In this document: in pieces, positions 24,549 to 33,990 of the stretch
How the letters are laid out: the number at the start of each line of letters is the position of its first letter
How positions within the stretch are numbered: position 1 is the stretch's first letter
DNA from: Phycisphaerae bacterium
Lineage (GTDB): Bacteria > Planctomycetota > Phycisphaerae > UBA1845
Direction of reading: 5' to 3'
Assembly (NCBI GenBank): GCA_029260115.1
Contig: JAJDDW010000041.1
Location: forward strand, 1 to 64,000
DNA length: 64,000 nucleotides
Notes under the pieces: model-generated
What the model saw: the letters and a program-made list of their open reading frames with translations, nothing else
Told to the model about the DNA's origin: nothing
Database searches by the model: none
Translations under genes and position numbers: made by a program

Positions 24549-27500
24549 GTGCATCGTAAATGTATTAAGCACCATTGTAGCCAATCCGCGCGGTCACTTA
24601 TTTTCTTATCCATAGCTACTGTTGTTGCGTTGAGCGGCTGCAATTCCGTTTCCAACGAAGACACTACCAACAGCGAAACGTTGGGGAGCACAATTATTGC
24701 GGATGACTCCACGTTGGTCGGTGGTGACACGATTGTGTCAGGCGCTAGCACTGAATCAGCGGCGGACTATTTCATCGAAGCTGCAGAGGATGATAGCCAG
24801 CCTGGCTTGTGGAAGTTCGACGTTGCATCGAAACAACGACAGGTGTCGAATAACTTACGTTTTGAGTGGGATTTTGGTACGGGCGAAACATTTCCCGGTA
24901 CAACGCACAGTCGACAGTTTACGGACCCCGGGTTGTATCTGGCGGTTGTGACGGCATTCGACATTAATGATTCGCCAGTGTTCACACTTAGCCTTGAGAT
25001 TGACATCCCGGCCGTGGGTCTACCGCCTACGGCACTGGCTGGCCCTAACCAGGTCGTTAGTGGCGGTGAAGTGGTGCTGCTTGACGGGTCCAATAGTGGT
25101 GACCCAGATAATGATCCTATTGTGTTTGTATGGTCGCAAACAGGTGCGGGTGTTGCGATACAACTCAGCAACGTAAATGGCGCTATCGCAAGCTTTACTG
25201 CGCCTTTGGTTGATCGCGACGTTACATTGCAATTTGTGCTTACCGTTAGTGACGCACATAGTACGGTGCAAGATATCACTTCGGTTACGGTTTTGGCTAG
25301 TAGTGGTGGCAATGTCGTAGATTATATCGCTGATGCAGGGCCTGATATGACGGTGACTGCGGGCTCTGTGGTTTCGCTGGACGGCAGTGCGAGTAATGCA
25401 AGCAATCAAGCTTCGTATCAATGGTCGCAGCTACTTGGTCCTGCGGTTACGCTTAATAATCCGGGGAGCGCTATTGCGAGCTTTATTGCGCCTAGTATTA
25501 GTGGATCTACTACTACGTTGGAGTTCGCGTTGTTTGTTCAGGACGGCGGACTTGCAGCTTTTGACAATGTCGTCGTAACGGTACTGAGCCAAACACCGAC
25601 CGATGATACGATCCCTGATGACCAAACTGATACGTGTCCAAACGATGCAAACAAAACGGCTCCGGGCGTCTGTGGATGTGGTATTGCGGATTCGGATAGC
25701 GACGGAGATGGCACACCAGACTGTAACGACACATGTCCAAACGATGCCGCAAAAATACAGGCTGGTAACTGTGGCTGTGGTGCGCTTGATACGGACACGG
25801 ATGCAGATGGGACTTCGGATTGCAACGATACATGCCCAAGTGATCCAACGAAAACCGACCCGGGGTTCTGTGGTTGCGGGCTACCTGATATTGACTCCAA
25901 TAACGATGGTGTTGCGGACACGTGCTCCAATACTACGAACGCGACCACGATTAACCCAGTGGCTGACGCTCAGATTCGTAGCGGCGCATTTGCCAACACA
26001 AATTATGGAAGCGATGCCTTTATGGGTGTCGTGGGTAATGGCGGAGATTGGAACATCGAAGGTTACGTGCGGTTCGACCTCTCGGCGATTACTGGCATTG
26101 GGTCGTCTGCGCAATTGCGCATCTATGTAGAAAATACAGGAACCACGCCGGTTGAGGTGAGGGCTACGGCGGACGCGGATGATGATTGGAACGAATCCAC
26201 GATTACGTGGAACAATGCCCCGGCGGTCAATCAACTTATCTCGACGATTTCTTCAAGCAGTACTGGATGGATATCAATCGATGTCACCTCGCTGGTTCAA
26301 AATGAACAGCTAGGCAACAATGTACTCACACTTAACTTTGTGCATGGTGGTACAGACTACATGGCCATGACCACTCGCGAAGGGTCCAATGCCCCTGAAC
26401 TGATAGTCACACGGGCTTGTAACGGGGTTGATACAGACGGTGACGGGGTTGAGGATTGCGACGATTTGTGTCCTTCTGACGCTAATAAGACCGTTCCCGG
26501 CCAATGCGGCTGTGGCGCGGTCAATGCAGACGCCGACGGTGACGGGGTTTGTGACCAGGTCGATATTTGCCCTGGTTTTGATGATAATATCGATACAAAC
26601 AACAATGGTGTACCCGACGCCTGCGAAACCGCCAAGCTGTGTTCGAGCGGGTCTTCGTTGAATTTTGGCTCGTCGAGCAATCAGTCGACAGTTACCGTTT
26701 GGAATTGTGGCGGTGGTTCGTTAGCATACACAGTAAGTGACAATCAAACTTGGTTGTCAGCTTCACCGACGAGCGGTGATAGCACTGGGGAGCAAGACAC
26801 CATAACGGTCACTGTTGATCGGACGGGACTTGCAGCTAACACTTATCAAGGGACCGTGACCGTGACACCAAACACCGGAACAGTTTTATCTATTATCGTA
26901 AGTATGACCGTCGGCGTTCAGGGCGGAACACCGCCAAACGCGCAGTTCACGGCCAGGCGCACGTCTGGCATGTCTCCATTGGGGGTTGTGTTTGACGCTA
27001 CAACGACGACTAGCTCGACCACATCGCGCCCATTCCATGACCTGGACTATACATGGGACTTTGGTGACGCGGGATCGACATTTGTAAATCGCCCCGGCGT
27101 GAATGCCAACCTTGGCAAAGGCGCTATAGCCGCGCATGTGTATGAATTGCCATCTGGTGTCACGTCGCGCACATACACAGCGGTTCTCACGGTAACGGAT
27201 TCGACAGGAGCCAAAGACACTAAATCGCAAACCATAACGGTCAATGAATTTACGGGCAATACTTATTACGTCTCTAATAACTCTGGTAATGACGCCAATA
27301 GCGGACTCACGACGGGTGCGCCGTTTAAGAGCTGGGACAAGGCTGTCAGTATGCTGTTCTTGTCGGGCGGGCCTAGACGCATTTTGTTTAAGCGTGGTGA
27401 AACATTCACGACCAACAAGACACAAAATTACGGTAACCGAAATGGTCCGTACATGATTGGTGCGTACGGCACAGGCAATAAGCCAGTTATCCAATCAACG

Positions 27501-28709
27501 CACAGCGGTGTTACGCTGAAGATGTGGTATAATACTGTGGACGTGCGCATCGTGGACATGGTCTTTGAAGGTCCATATCCTGGTAGCACGCCAGGTAATG
27601 CCTTGGAAACGGGTACGGACACATTGCTTCTTCGCACGAGAATTTCGCATCATGCGTATGCGGTTTCTAATTCCGGTCAGCAAAAAGATGGCAATGTGTT
27701 CGCGGACGGGGAGTTTTTGGACAACCGTGACTACTGCGTTTTTTATATTGGCGTGAACAATACTGCATGCAACCAAGTAGCGGTTCTTGCTAATAATTTT
27801 GATCGGTCGAATAACCACACACTGCTGCGCACGTACATCAAGCACTCATTGTGGTCGCATAACGTCTTCAAATTTTATGGGCCTCCAGGAAGCCAGGCTC
27901 GCATGTTGGGGTCTAAAGCACCCGCCAAGACGGACTTCAGCATTATTTCCGACAATGCGTTCCTGTATAACGGCCCTCAGGGATGGCAACTGGAAATTGG
28001 TCCGCAAAATACGTCGAATACAGAGCTGATTGAGAACATCATTGTCGAACGGAATGTGTGGGATAATACGGGAAGTAGCGGTAAAGTGGCTATTCAAAGC
28101 CGCGGGGCTAACGATGTGACCGTTCGCAACAATTTGTTTATCAATACCGGGCGAGCGATTGGGCTTGGTAATTCCACACAGGCGTTCACGTGGAATAATT
28201 GGCACGTTTATAACAATACGGTTTATAAACAATCCAACAGCTCATCCAACAACTTCTGGTTTATGAGCATTGACTCCAATACTGGACAACTTGTGACGAA
28301 CCTCGAAGTATTTAACAATATCGCGTTTGATCCAAATGTTAATGGCATACTGCATGCACTGGATGCGCCGAACACGTCGCGAAATACGATTACGATGGGC
28401 AATAACATTTGGCATTTCCCGAGCTTACCTAATGCTAGCATCATCTCCGTGGCGGAGGGTAATTTTTCATTTAATTCTTGGAACGCAGCAGCAGCTGGAA
28501 GTTTTTCATCGAGTCCGCAGCTTAATCTTTCGTCGTTGCCATTAAACTGGAATGACCCAAACATCCGGCAGACTTCGGTACTTACGCCATCAACATCTAG
28601 CCCGGCTATTAATGGTGGCACTAATATTGACTCTGTGTTAGAAGATTATAGTCGACAATTGCGCCCGCTAGGCGCGCGGACAGATATAGGCGCACACGAA
28701 GTTCAATAG
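24549..28709 (+). CDS. Large multidomain surface lipoprotein with beta-helix
   Basis: 1386 residues. The start is a GTG at 24549 with AGGGGGA at good spacing. A signal peptide ends in VALSGC, with the lipidated cysteine at residue 31. In order come PKD-like immunoglobulin folds, a block of thrombospondin-type-3/calcium-binding repeats with the pattern DTCPNDxxK...CGCG (about 355-455), a DNRLRE-type carbohydrate-associated domain (about 470-620), two further CGCG repeats, a BACON-like Ig domain (about 700-790), another PKD fold, and a C-terminal right-handed parallel beta-helix with many Asn-rich turns (about 905-1386). No PEP-CTERM tail is present; the protein ends AHEVQ. It is probably a large surface-anchored adhesin or glycan-processing/binding protein. 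No catalytic residues can be assigned. It precedes a methyltransferase gene by 56 bases. Confidence 0.85.
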   Translation: MHRKCIKHHCSQSARSLIFLSIATVVALSGCNSVSNEDTTNSETLGSTIIADDSTLVGGDTIVSGASTESAADYFIEAAEDDSQPGLWKFDVASKQRQVSNNLRFEWDFGTGETFPGTTHSRQFTDPGLYLAVVTAFDINDSPVFTLSLEIDIPAVGLPPTALAGPNQVVSGGEVVLLDGSNSGDPDNDPIVFVWSQTGAGVAIQLSNVNGAIASFTAPLVDRDVTLQFVLTVSDAHSTVQDITSVTVLASSGGNVVDYIADAGPDMTVTAGSVVSLDGSASNASNQASYQWSQLLGPAVTLNNPGSAIASFIAPSISGSTTTLEFALFVQDGGLAAFDNVVVTVLSQTPTDDTIPDDQTDTCPNDANKTAPGVCGCGIADSDSDGDGTPDCNDTCPNDAAKIQAGNCGCGALDTDTDADGTSDCNDTCPSDPTKTDPGFCGCGLPDIDSNNDGVADTCSNTTNATTINPVADAQIRSGAFANTNYGSDAFMGVVGNGGDWNIEGYVRFDLSAITGIGSSAQLRIYVENTGTTPVEVRATADADDDWNESTITWNNAPAVNQLISTISSSSTGWISIDVTSLVQNEQLGNNVLTLNFVHGGTDYMAMTTREGSNAPELIVTRACNGVDTDGDGVEDCDDLCPSDANKTVPGQCGCGAVNADADGDGVCDQVDICPGFDDNIDTNNNGVPDACETAKLCSSGSSLNFGSSSNQSTVTVWNCGGGSLAYTVSDNQTWLSASPTSGDSTGEQDTITVTVDRTGLAANTYQGTVTVTPNTGTVLSIIVSMTVGVQGGTPPNAQFTARRTSGMSPLGVVFDATTTTSSTTSRPFHDLDYTWDFGDAGSTFVNRPGVNANLGKGAIAAHVYELPSGVTSRTYTAVLTVTDSTGAKDTKSQTITVNEFTGNTYYVSNNSGNDANSGLTTGAPFKSWDKAVSMLFLSGGPRRILFKRGETFTTNKTQNYGNRNGPYMIGAYGTGNKPVIQSTHSGVTLKMWYNTVDVRIVDMVFEGPYPGSTPGNALETGTDTLLLRTRISHHAYAVSNSGQQKDGNVFADGEFLDNRDYCVFYIGVNNTACNQVAVLANNFDRSNNHTLLRTYIKHSLWSHNVFKFYGPPGSQARMLGSKAPAKTDFSIISDNAFLYNGPQGWQLEIGPQNTSNTELIENIIVERNVWDNTGSSGKVAIQSRGANDVTVRNNLFINTGRAIGLGNSTQAFTWNNWHVYNNTVYKQSNSSSNNFWFMSIDSNTGQLVTNLEVFNNIAFDPNVNGILHALDAPNTSRNTITMGNNIWHFPSLPNASIISVAEGNFSFNSWNAAAAGSFSSSPQLNLSSLPLNWNDPNIRQTSVLTPSTSSPAINGGTNIDSVLEDYSRQLRPLGARTDIGAHEVQ

Positions 28710-28765
28710 CTTAGTTGTTCATAATAGCCGTAGGTGTGATGGCTAGTGCTAGGTGATGTTTGTGT

Positions 28766-29608
28766 ATGAGTCATACAATAACTGATGAACAGATACGACT
28801 GATGCGCGACGTGCCAGAGTTTCGCGATGGTCCTACCGCGTTTATCGAACCTAGAGGGTCGCTAGATTATTTTGCAAGAAAATATATAGCCAACCTGAAG
28901 CAACATTGCGACATTTCCAAGGCGTGCTTGCTAGACTGCGGTTGTGGTCATGGCTGGAATACGTTGGCATATATGTTGGAAGGTGGGCATCAGGCGGTCG
29001 GACTGGATCTCAACGAGGTCGCACTCAGGGCTGCGAGACAGTTTTCTCAGATTTTAGGGGTCGATAAGCGAGTGACGTTTTGCCATGGGTCTGTCACTGA
29101 AATTCCGTTGCCTGATAAGTCTGTCGATTTGGTCTGCTGCGTGGAGACTTTGGAACATCTTCACGGACAGGCAGACAATTCGCTGCGGGAATTAAACCGG
29201 GTGGCAAAAAACGTGGTACTCGTGACGACGCCCAACAGTCTTTTTCCGGTTATTGCACACGATACGCGATTGCCTGGCGCTCATTGGTTACCTCCGAATT
29301 GGCGCCAGCCTTATGCACGATTATTTGGTAGGCAGCGTGAAGACGATAAGAACATTTTCGTGTCGCCATTCCAGATTGTGCGGGGCTTGAAAGATTTCAA
29401 GCTGGCCTCCAGGTTTTTAGGGTTTCCATCGTTTGAAGATTTTAAGAATTGCTTTCCCCATTATTTGCCTTACATGGGTGACGGAATTTCGGGCGTGAGA
29501 GACCTGGGCGCGATGAAAAAGTGGTTTTATGCGGCTAACTATGCACTGTTTGGCGCGAAAAGCTTTTATACCCTTCCCTCTTTGACGGGTGTTTTCACGA
29601 AGAAATGA
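28766..29608 (+). CDS. SAM-dependent class I methyltransferase
   Basis: 280 residues from the ATG at 28766, with AGGTGA at 28751-28756; a TTG two codons earlier is less likely. The SAM-binding signature ACLLDCGCGHGWNTLAYML (about residues 55-73), the acidic residue in GLDLNEVAL and the VDLVCCVETLEHL motif mark a Methyltransf_11/UbiE-like fold. The C-terminal 130 residues are specific to this protein. In polysaccharide loci such enzymes usually methylate a sugar or a lipid intermediate; the acceptor here is unknown. Its stop codon overlaps a short ORF by one base (TGATG). Confidence 0.88.
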   Translation: MSHTITDEQIRLMRDVPEFRDGPTAFIEPRGSLDYFARKYIANLKQHCDISKACLLDCGCGHGWNTLAYMLEGGHQAVGLDLNEVALRAARQFSQILGVDKRVTFCHGSVTEIPLPDKSVDLVCCVETLEHLHGQADNSLRELNRVAKNVVLVTTPNSLFPVIAHDTRLPGAHWLPPNWRQPYARLFGRQREDDKNIFVSPFQIVRGLKDFKLASRFLGFPSFEDFKNCFPHYLPYMGDGISGVRDLGAMKKWFYAANYALFGAKSFYTLPSLTGVFTKK

Positions 29609-29721
29609 TGCGGATTGGTTGGCGGAAATTGTATAGCTATGCGAAGGTCGTTGATTCGCTTGGGTATGATGTCAGAATTATGTCATTAACCCAAATAAGT
29701 AGTCGTTCTGCACACATTTAA
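29608..29721 (+). CDS. Short ORF, possible truncated gene
   Basis: 37 codons starting at the ATG formed by the methyltransferase stop (TGATG) and ending at a TAA that touches the first base of the REP-like repeat at 29722. The peptide begins MRIGWRKLYSYAKVVDSLGYDVRI, which has the look of the start of a glycosyltransferase or Rossmann-type protein cut off after one strand and helix (quoted in part of its length). The truncation exactly at the repeat boundary suggests a deletion or insertion event. Whether it is still translated is unknown. Confidence 0.3.
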   Translation: MRIGWRKLYSYAKVVDSLGYDVRIMSLTQISSRSAHI

Positions 29722-29757
29722 ATCCTAAGACCGCGCAAGCTGAAGCATGCGGCTCGT
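29722..29757. repeat. REP-like palindromic repeat, copy 2
   Basis: A 36-base sequence differing at two positions from the copy at 21986-22021. It contains the imperfect palindrome CCGCGCAAGCT / AGCATGCGG and ends GGCTCGT. It sits between the convergent 3' ends of the plus-strand methyltransferase/short ORF and the minus-strand asparagine-synthetase-like gene, so a bidirectional terminator role is possible. Confidence 0.8.
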
Positions 29758-29762
29758 TTTGG

Positions 29763-31565
29763 CTAGAGCTGGTTCACCTGTTCGCACCACGTGGCTAGGG
29801 CAAGAAGACATCCGAGTCGATTGGTGTGGTCCTCTTGGCCTGTTTGGTGCTCGTGAAGCATTGATTCCACGGCTTGGCGATTAATGATGTCAGTCCAGAG
29901 TCCTGACGTTTCGAGCAATCTTTCTGATAAAATCGCATGCATCCCATGCTGGAACCATTGGCGATAATTGGTTGTCGATGGTTGCGTATTTGCTGACCGC
30001 GATCTGAATTTTGCGTTTATTTTTCGCCCCGCAAAGTCCAAGACCTTTTTCCCAAACCGTAGAGACTGTGGCCAAGTTAGAGGGATGCCTCGTAAGGAAT
30101 CGGGCACTACCGCTAAATCGCGCATAAACTTTGCGTGGACTTTTAGATACAGCGACTGTTCGCATAACTGTTTCGGTGTCATGGCAAAAACGCTATCTAG
30201 GACGGCTTGGTCGTAGAACGGCGTGCGCACGTCGACAATGGGCTGAACCAAGTGCGGACCGAACTGAATGAAGCGGCGCTGTCGCTGCATGAAATCAAAT
30301 GCGTGACAAGCTAGCCAAGTCGCGTTTGATGGGGCTTGGGAAAACGCTTGCCGTATGGGCGTCCAGGCATCGTAGTCATCAGCGAGCATAAAGTCTGGAT
30401 TCAGAACCGACTGAATGTGTTGCAAACTTGAAAAAGCTGTCACGCGCTGGCGATAAATCGCATTGATAGCGGATGATGGCTGACGGGCGGTGAACATGCC
30501 CCACTTCAAGTGCCCGCCGGTCATGGCATCGCCACCCAAACCATCCAGCACGACGCCACCGCTTGATTGTAGGATGTTTGCGAGTGAGAGAATATGATAG
30601 TGCGTCGCACCGACCATCCCCCCAGTCACGAAAATAGCGTGGTCCAGCCAATCACGAAGGAACGTGTCGTCAATAAATAACTTGGTATGCTCAACCTTAG
30701 CATGGGCGGCTAATTGCGCAGCTAACTCCAAGTCTCGACAATGGGGCTGGCCAAATGAATAAGTGGATACGGGCTTGTCCTGCTTGATGGCATAATGCAA
30801 TAGAGCGCGAGAATCCAATCCGCCGGATAGCGTAATAGAAACTTTATCATGCGATTGGGTGGCCCGCGCAACAGATTCACCAAGTGCGTGATAAAATTGT
30901 TGCGGTGAAGTTTTATCGTTACTTGACGCCGTCGCGCTTGGCGATAGTGGATCGCAGTATTGATTCAGTGTCAGCCGACCCTGATGGTAGGTTAGTACGG
31001 TGGCTGGGGGCAGGAGCATCACCTGATCTACTAAGGTATGGTGGCTAGTTACATGCTCAAAAGATAGTAAGTCAACAACTGCGTGGGAATGCACGCGCCA
31101 AGAGAAGACTTTAGACTTTAATAGGGGTATTAGCTTGGTGCTGAAAATAAGATATTTATCACTATGCACGTAATATAGAGGTTGTAGGCCGAATCGGTCA
31201 CTGATTAGAAGCGTAGTTTTCGATGCTGCGTCCATGGCACAAGCGACGAATCCTGGCGTGGACACTGCCGCCTGGCGTATCATCGTATCTTTTAGCGCGT
31301 TACTCGAATCGACGGTGTCGCTGGACTCTTGGCTCCAAAATGATGTTCCCACACCTGCGAGTATACGATGCGGTTGAGACCGGTTTTCAAGAAACGCATC
31401 GTCGTGATGGTGATATGTAATGACGTTGGCCTGTGTATGGGAATGCTGTAACATCCGATCAGTACCTGGTCTGAACTGCTTGAAGGTGGTAGACATTTCG
31501 GACATGACGTGATGTACGTCGATGGCGGTGTTGTCATGAGTTGTTAAACCAAGAAGTTCGGCCAT
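29763..31565 (-). CDS. Asparagine-synthetase-like protein without catalytic N-terminal cysteine
   Basis: 600 residues. The C-terminal half is an AsnB-type ATP-pyrophosphatase domain with the PP-loop SGGLDSR, and the N-terminal half has the class II amidotransferase fold signature (SDRFGLQPLYYVH). In active glutamine-hydrolysing enzymes the second residue is the catalytic cysteine. Here the protein starts MAELLGL and no other cysteine fits, so it should depend on free ammonia or transfer something else. Related proteins are frequent in exopolysaccharide and exosortase-associated clusters, where they may amidate sugar carboxylates such as uronic acids. That substrate is inference. It is the last gene of the minus-strand series. 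Confidence 0.85.
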   Translation of the reverse strand: MAELLGLTTHDNTAIDVHHVMSEMSTTFKQFRPGTDRMLQHSHTQANVITYHHHDDAFLENRSQPHRILAGVGTSFWSQESSDTVDSSNALKDTMIRQAAVSTPGFVACAMDAASKTTLLISDRFGLQPLYYVHSDKYLIFSTKLIPLLKSKVFSWRVHSHAVVDLLSFEHVTSHHTLVDQVMLLPPATVLTYHQGRLTLNQYCDPLSPSATASSNDKTSPQQFYHALGESVARATQSHDKVSITLSGGLDSRALLHYAIKQDKPVSTYSFGQPHCRDLELAAQLAAHAKVEHTKLFIDDTFLRDWLDHAIFVTGGMVGATHYHILSLANILQSSGGVVLDGLGGDAMTGGHLKWGMFTARQPSSAINAIYRQRVTAFSSLQHIQSVLNPDFMLADDYDAWTPIRQAFSQAPSNATWLACHAFDFMQRQRRFIQFGPHLVQPIVDVRTPFYDQAVLDSVFAMTPKQLCEQSLYLKVHAKFMRDLAVVPDSLRGIPLTWPQSLRFGKKVLDFAGRKINAKFRSRSANTQPSTTNYRQWFQHGMHAILSERLLETSGLWTDIINRQAVESMLHEHQTGQEDHTNRLGCLLALATWCEQVNQL

Positions 31566-31699
31566 ATTATCTGCGATCGATGAGCTAGAACATCGTTTAA
31601 CACTCTAATCACGGCTGCGACATAGCTAAGTTCACAGTCGCGGTAGAAAACACACTGGGTTTAACCAATCATTATATCGTCTGATGGATACGATACGTA

Positions 31700-32386
31700 T
31701 TAGTACCAGAGGTTATATTTTAGAATACACCAGATAGCTCGGACGCCGTCTTTCCAATTGATTTTTTTGCCTTCTTCGTATGTACGGCCAGCGTAGGATA
31801 TGCCGACTTCGTATAGGCGACATTGGCGGCGGGCAATTTTGGCGGTGATTTCAGGTTCAAAGCCAAATCGGTTCTCTTCGATTTTAATAGCCTGAATCAC
31901 TTCACGACGAAAGACTTTGTAGCAAGTCTCCATATCTGTCAGATTCAGGTTGGTCATCATATTTGAAAGTAGCGTGAGGAATTGGTTGCCAAGCCGATGC
32001 CAAAAGTAGAGGACGCGGTGAGATTGACCGCCCACAAATCTTGAGCCATAGACCACGTCGGCTTTCCCATCGAGGATTGGCTGAATGAGTTTCGGATATT
32101 CGCGCGGATCGTATTCCAAGTCGGCATCTTGAATGACAACAATGTCAGCCGTCGCTGCAGCAATGCCCGTGCGCAGCGCGGCGCCTTTGCCTTGGTTATG
32201 ATCGTGATGAAGTATTTTGAAATCGGCTTTATCAACGTATGCTTGCAATCGTTCACGGGTGGCGTCGGAGGAACAGTCATCGACAATGATGAGTTCCTTA
32301 TCTAATGGTACATCTAAAACGCGCTGAATCAGTGCATCAATCGTAGCGGCTTCATTGTAGACCGGTATCACTACGGATAGCTTCAT
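31700..32386 (-). CDS. Family 2 glycosyltransferase, polyprenol-phosphate type
   Basis: 228 residues. It is nearly full length for a dolichol/undecaprenyl-phosphate mannose-type synthase: N-terminal [29 protein letters not shown], the metal-binding QDADLEYDP (DxD region) and GSRFVGG, then the acceptor loop [14 protein letters not shown]. No membrane helices are visible, so it acts as a soluble or peripheral enzyme that loads a sugar onto a polyprenyl phosphate, which then feeds membrane glycosyltransferases such as the PMT-like protein encoded at 38468-40069. It is preceded by a 217-base gap from the next gene upstream, in which I see nothing. Confidence 0.93.
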   Translation of the reverse strand: MKLSVVIPVYNEAATIDALIQRVLDVPLDKELIIVDDCSSDATRERLQAYVDKADFKILHHDHNQGKGAALRTGIAAATADIVVIQDADLEYDPREYPKLIQPILDGKADVVYGSRFVGGQSHRVLYFWHRLGNQFLTLLSNMMTNLNLTDMETCYKVFRREVIQAIKIEENRFGFEPEITAKIARRQCRLYEVGISYAGRTYEEGKKINWKDGVRAIWCILKYNLWY

Positions 32387-32603
32387 GACGATTCCATCTG
32401 TCGGTAAATCATAGTCCTACGGTTACGCAACCTTGCGCTGGGGGCGAATCCCATGCCTGCGATATATGCTAACGGGCAGGCCGTAGAATGGAAAGTCTGC
32501 TATGTAGGGATTCGTGGTCATAAATGAAAAGAATGGAAGCGAGAAGGGATGAGAGGCTCGTGGCAAATTAGAAAGAATCGCATGGTGTGGTCGGCTCGAA
32601 ATT

Positions 32604-33857
32604 TTAGCAATCTGGAATTTTCTTGCCGCTGATTTGTCGTTGTTGCAGGGCTTCTACTAGCCAGGCCGCGCGTTTTTTGTACCAATAATTGGCAGCATGC
32701 TTTCCACCGGCGGCGGCGGAGTTTTTTACCATAGATACGAAACGAGGCCTGTCAGACCATAGCGCCATTGCCGCTCGAACCAGCGCCTTTACGTGTCCGG
32801 TAGGAGCCGTCACGCCGCAGTTTTCCGTGTGTATCAAATTTGCCAGATAATCCACATCGTAGGCGGCTAATGGCAGACCCGAGGCTAGGCCGTCGAACAC
32901 GCTTCGCGGCGTGTCTTCTGCGCGGGGCGTTTGTAGCTGTAAATCATACTGTCGCAAATCGGCTAGCAGTGTTTCTCCGTATGGTTGAACGCCGCGAAAA
33001 GTCACATATTCACTAAGGCCAAGCGCGACGGACAGGGATACCAAAGATTCTTTTTCGTCACCGCCGCCAATGATGTCTAGATAAGCATCACAGCCTAACT
33101 GTCGCAACTCAGCGATAAATCGTAGAGTATCTTCCACTCCTTTTCTCGCGACAAGTCGCCCTAAATAAACGCAGCGAATTTTTTTGGCTGTGGCAAGGCG
33201 GTCGATTTTTTCGCGCAGCTGAGTTTCTGGGATGACCCAATGGGCTTCGTATGATGTGTTGTGAAAAAGCTTTGCATTTTTTGCATAAGGCTGGAATCGT
33301 TCATACAATTGCTTGCCTTTCAACAAAGACAGGTCTGCGTGGGTGACCGCGTATTTCATAACTTTATCGTATAAGTGACAGTATAACGCGGTGCGTACTT
33401 GCTTGCGTCCAGCGGCTAGCTGACGTATCTGCATAGCAGAGTCCGTATCTTCCACAAAAACGAATGGCGTATTGGTTTGTAACGCAGCTAGCCAACCAAA
33501 CTGAGAGATAGGACGAAAAAGATCGCTCATGCCAGCATGCACGACTTCAGCTTGGGTAGCCAATTCGAGGCATTGCCTATACACCCGACGTGCTTGCCGC
33601 CAAAAGTGCATCGCACGAAGGTGAGCCTGGCACAAGCCAACAAACCGTATGCCGTCTTGGTCCGCTGCGATGGGGACGCTTTCCTGCTCGCGCCAGGTGT
33701 ATTTTGTGGGGAGTTCTGGCGCAGCTACGACAATGTGGCCATGACGCCTTTGCATGGAATCTCTCAGCAAACGTAGCGCACATGCCCAATCCGATGCCAC
33801 TAAGGCGACATCTTTTGAGACTCTTTCAAAGGGCACCTGAATAACTAATAGATACAT
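32604..33857 (-). CDS. Family 4-type glycosyltransferase
   Basis: 417 residues with the two-domain GT-B organisation. The C-terminal donor-binding half reads CVYLGRLVARKGVEDTLRFI, then DIIGGGDEKESL and the E-x7-E-like region LQTPRAEDTPRSVFDGLASGLPLAAYDVD. The N-terminal half shows acceptor-binding topology without a signal peptide. It adds one sugar residue to the repeat unit; donor and linkage cannot be predicted. The gene follows a REP-like repeat and the sulfatase-like gene on the same strand. Confidence 0.88.
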   Translation of the reverse strand: MYLLVIQVPFERVSKDVALVASDWACALRLLRDSMQRRHGHIVVAAPELPTKYTWREQESVPIAADQDGIRFVGLCQAHLRAMHFWRQARRVYRQCLELATQAEVVHAGMSDLFRPISQFGWLAALQTNTPFVFVEDTDSAMQIRQLAAGRKQVRTALYCHLYDKVMKYAVTHADLSLLKGKQLYERFQPYAKNAKLFHNTSYEAHWVIPETQLREKIDRLATAKKIRCVYLGRLVARKGVEDTLRFIAELRQLGCDAYLDIIGGGDEKESLVSLSVALGLSEYVTFRGVQPYGETLLADLRQYDLQLQTPRAEDTPRSVFDGLASGLPLAAYDVDYLANLIHTENCGVTAPTGHVKALVRAAMALWSDRPRFVSMVKNSAAAGGKHAANYWYKKRAAWLVEALQQRQISGKKIPDC

Positions 33858-33908
33858 GGTTATGAATTACAACGTCTTAATTTCGCACGCAATAATAATG
33901 TTGTAGTG

Positions 33909-33935
33909 CCGCGCGGGCTGTAGCCCGCGGTTCGT
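33909..33935. repeat. REP-like palindrome, diverged copy 3
   Basis: CCGCGCGGGCT followed by GTAGCCCGCGGTTCGT, a GC-rich palindrome (CGGGCT/AGCCCG core). It shares the CCGCG...CGG(C/T)TCGT frame of the copies at 21986 and 29722 but lacks their ATCCTAAGA flank. It lies in the 133-base gap between the sulfatase-like gene and the glycosyltransferase gene, both on the minus strand. Confidence 0.65.
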
Positions 33936-33990
33936 GGAAATTACCGATCATACATATAGCGGAAACATGGGAGACGCAGTGTGCGGTTTT

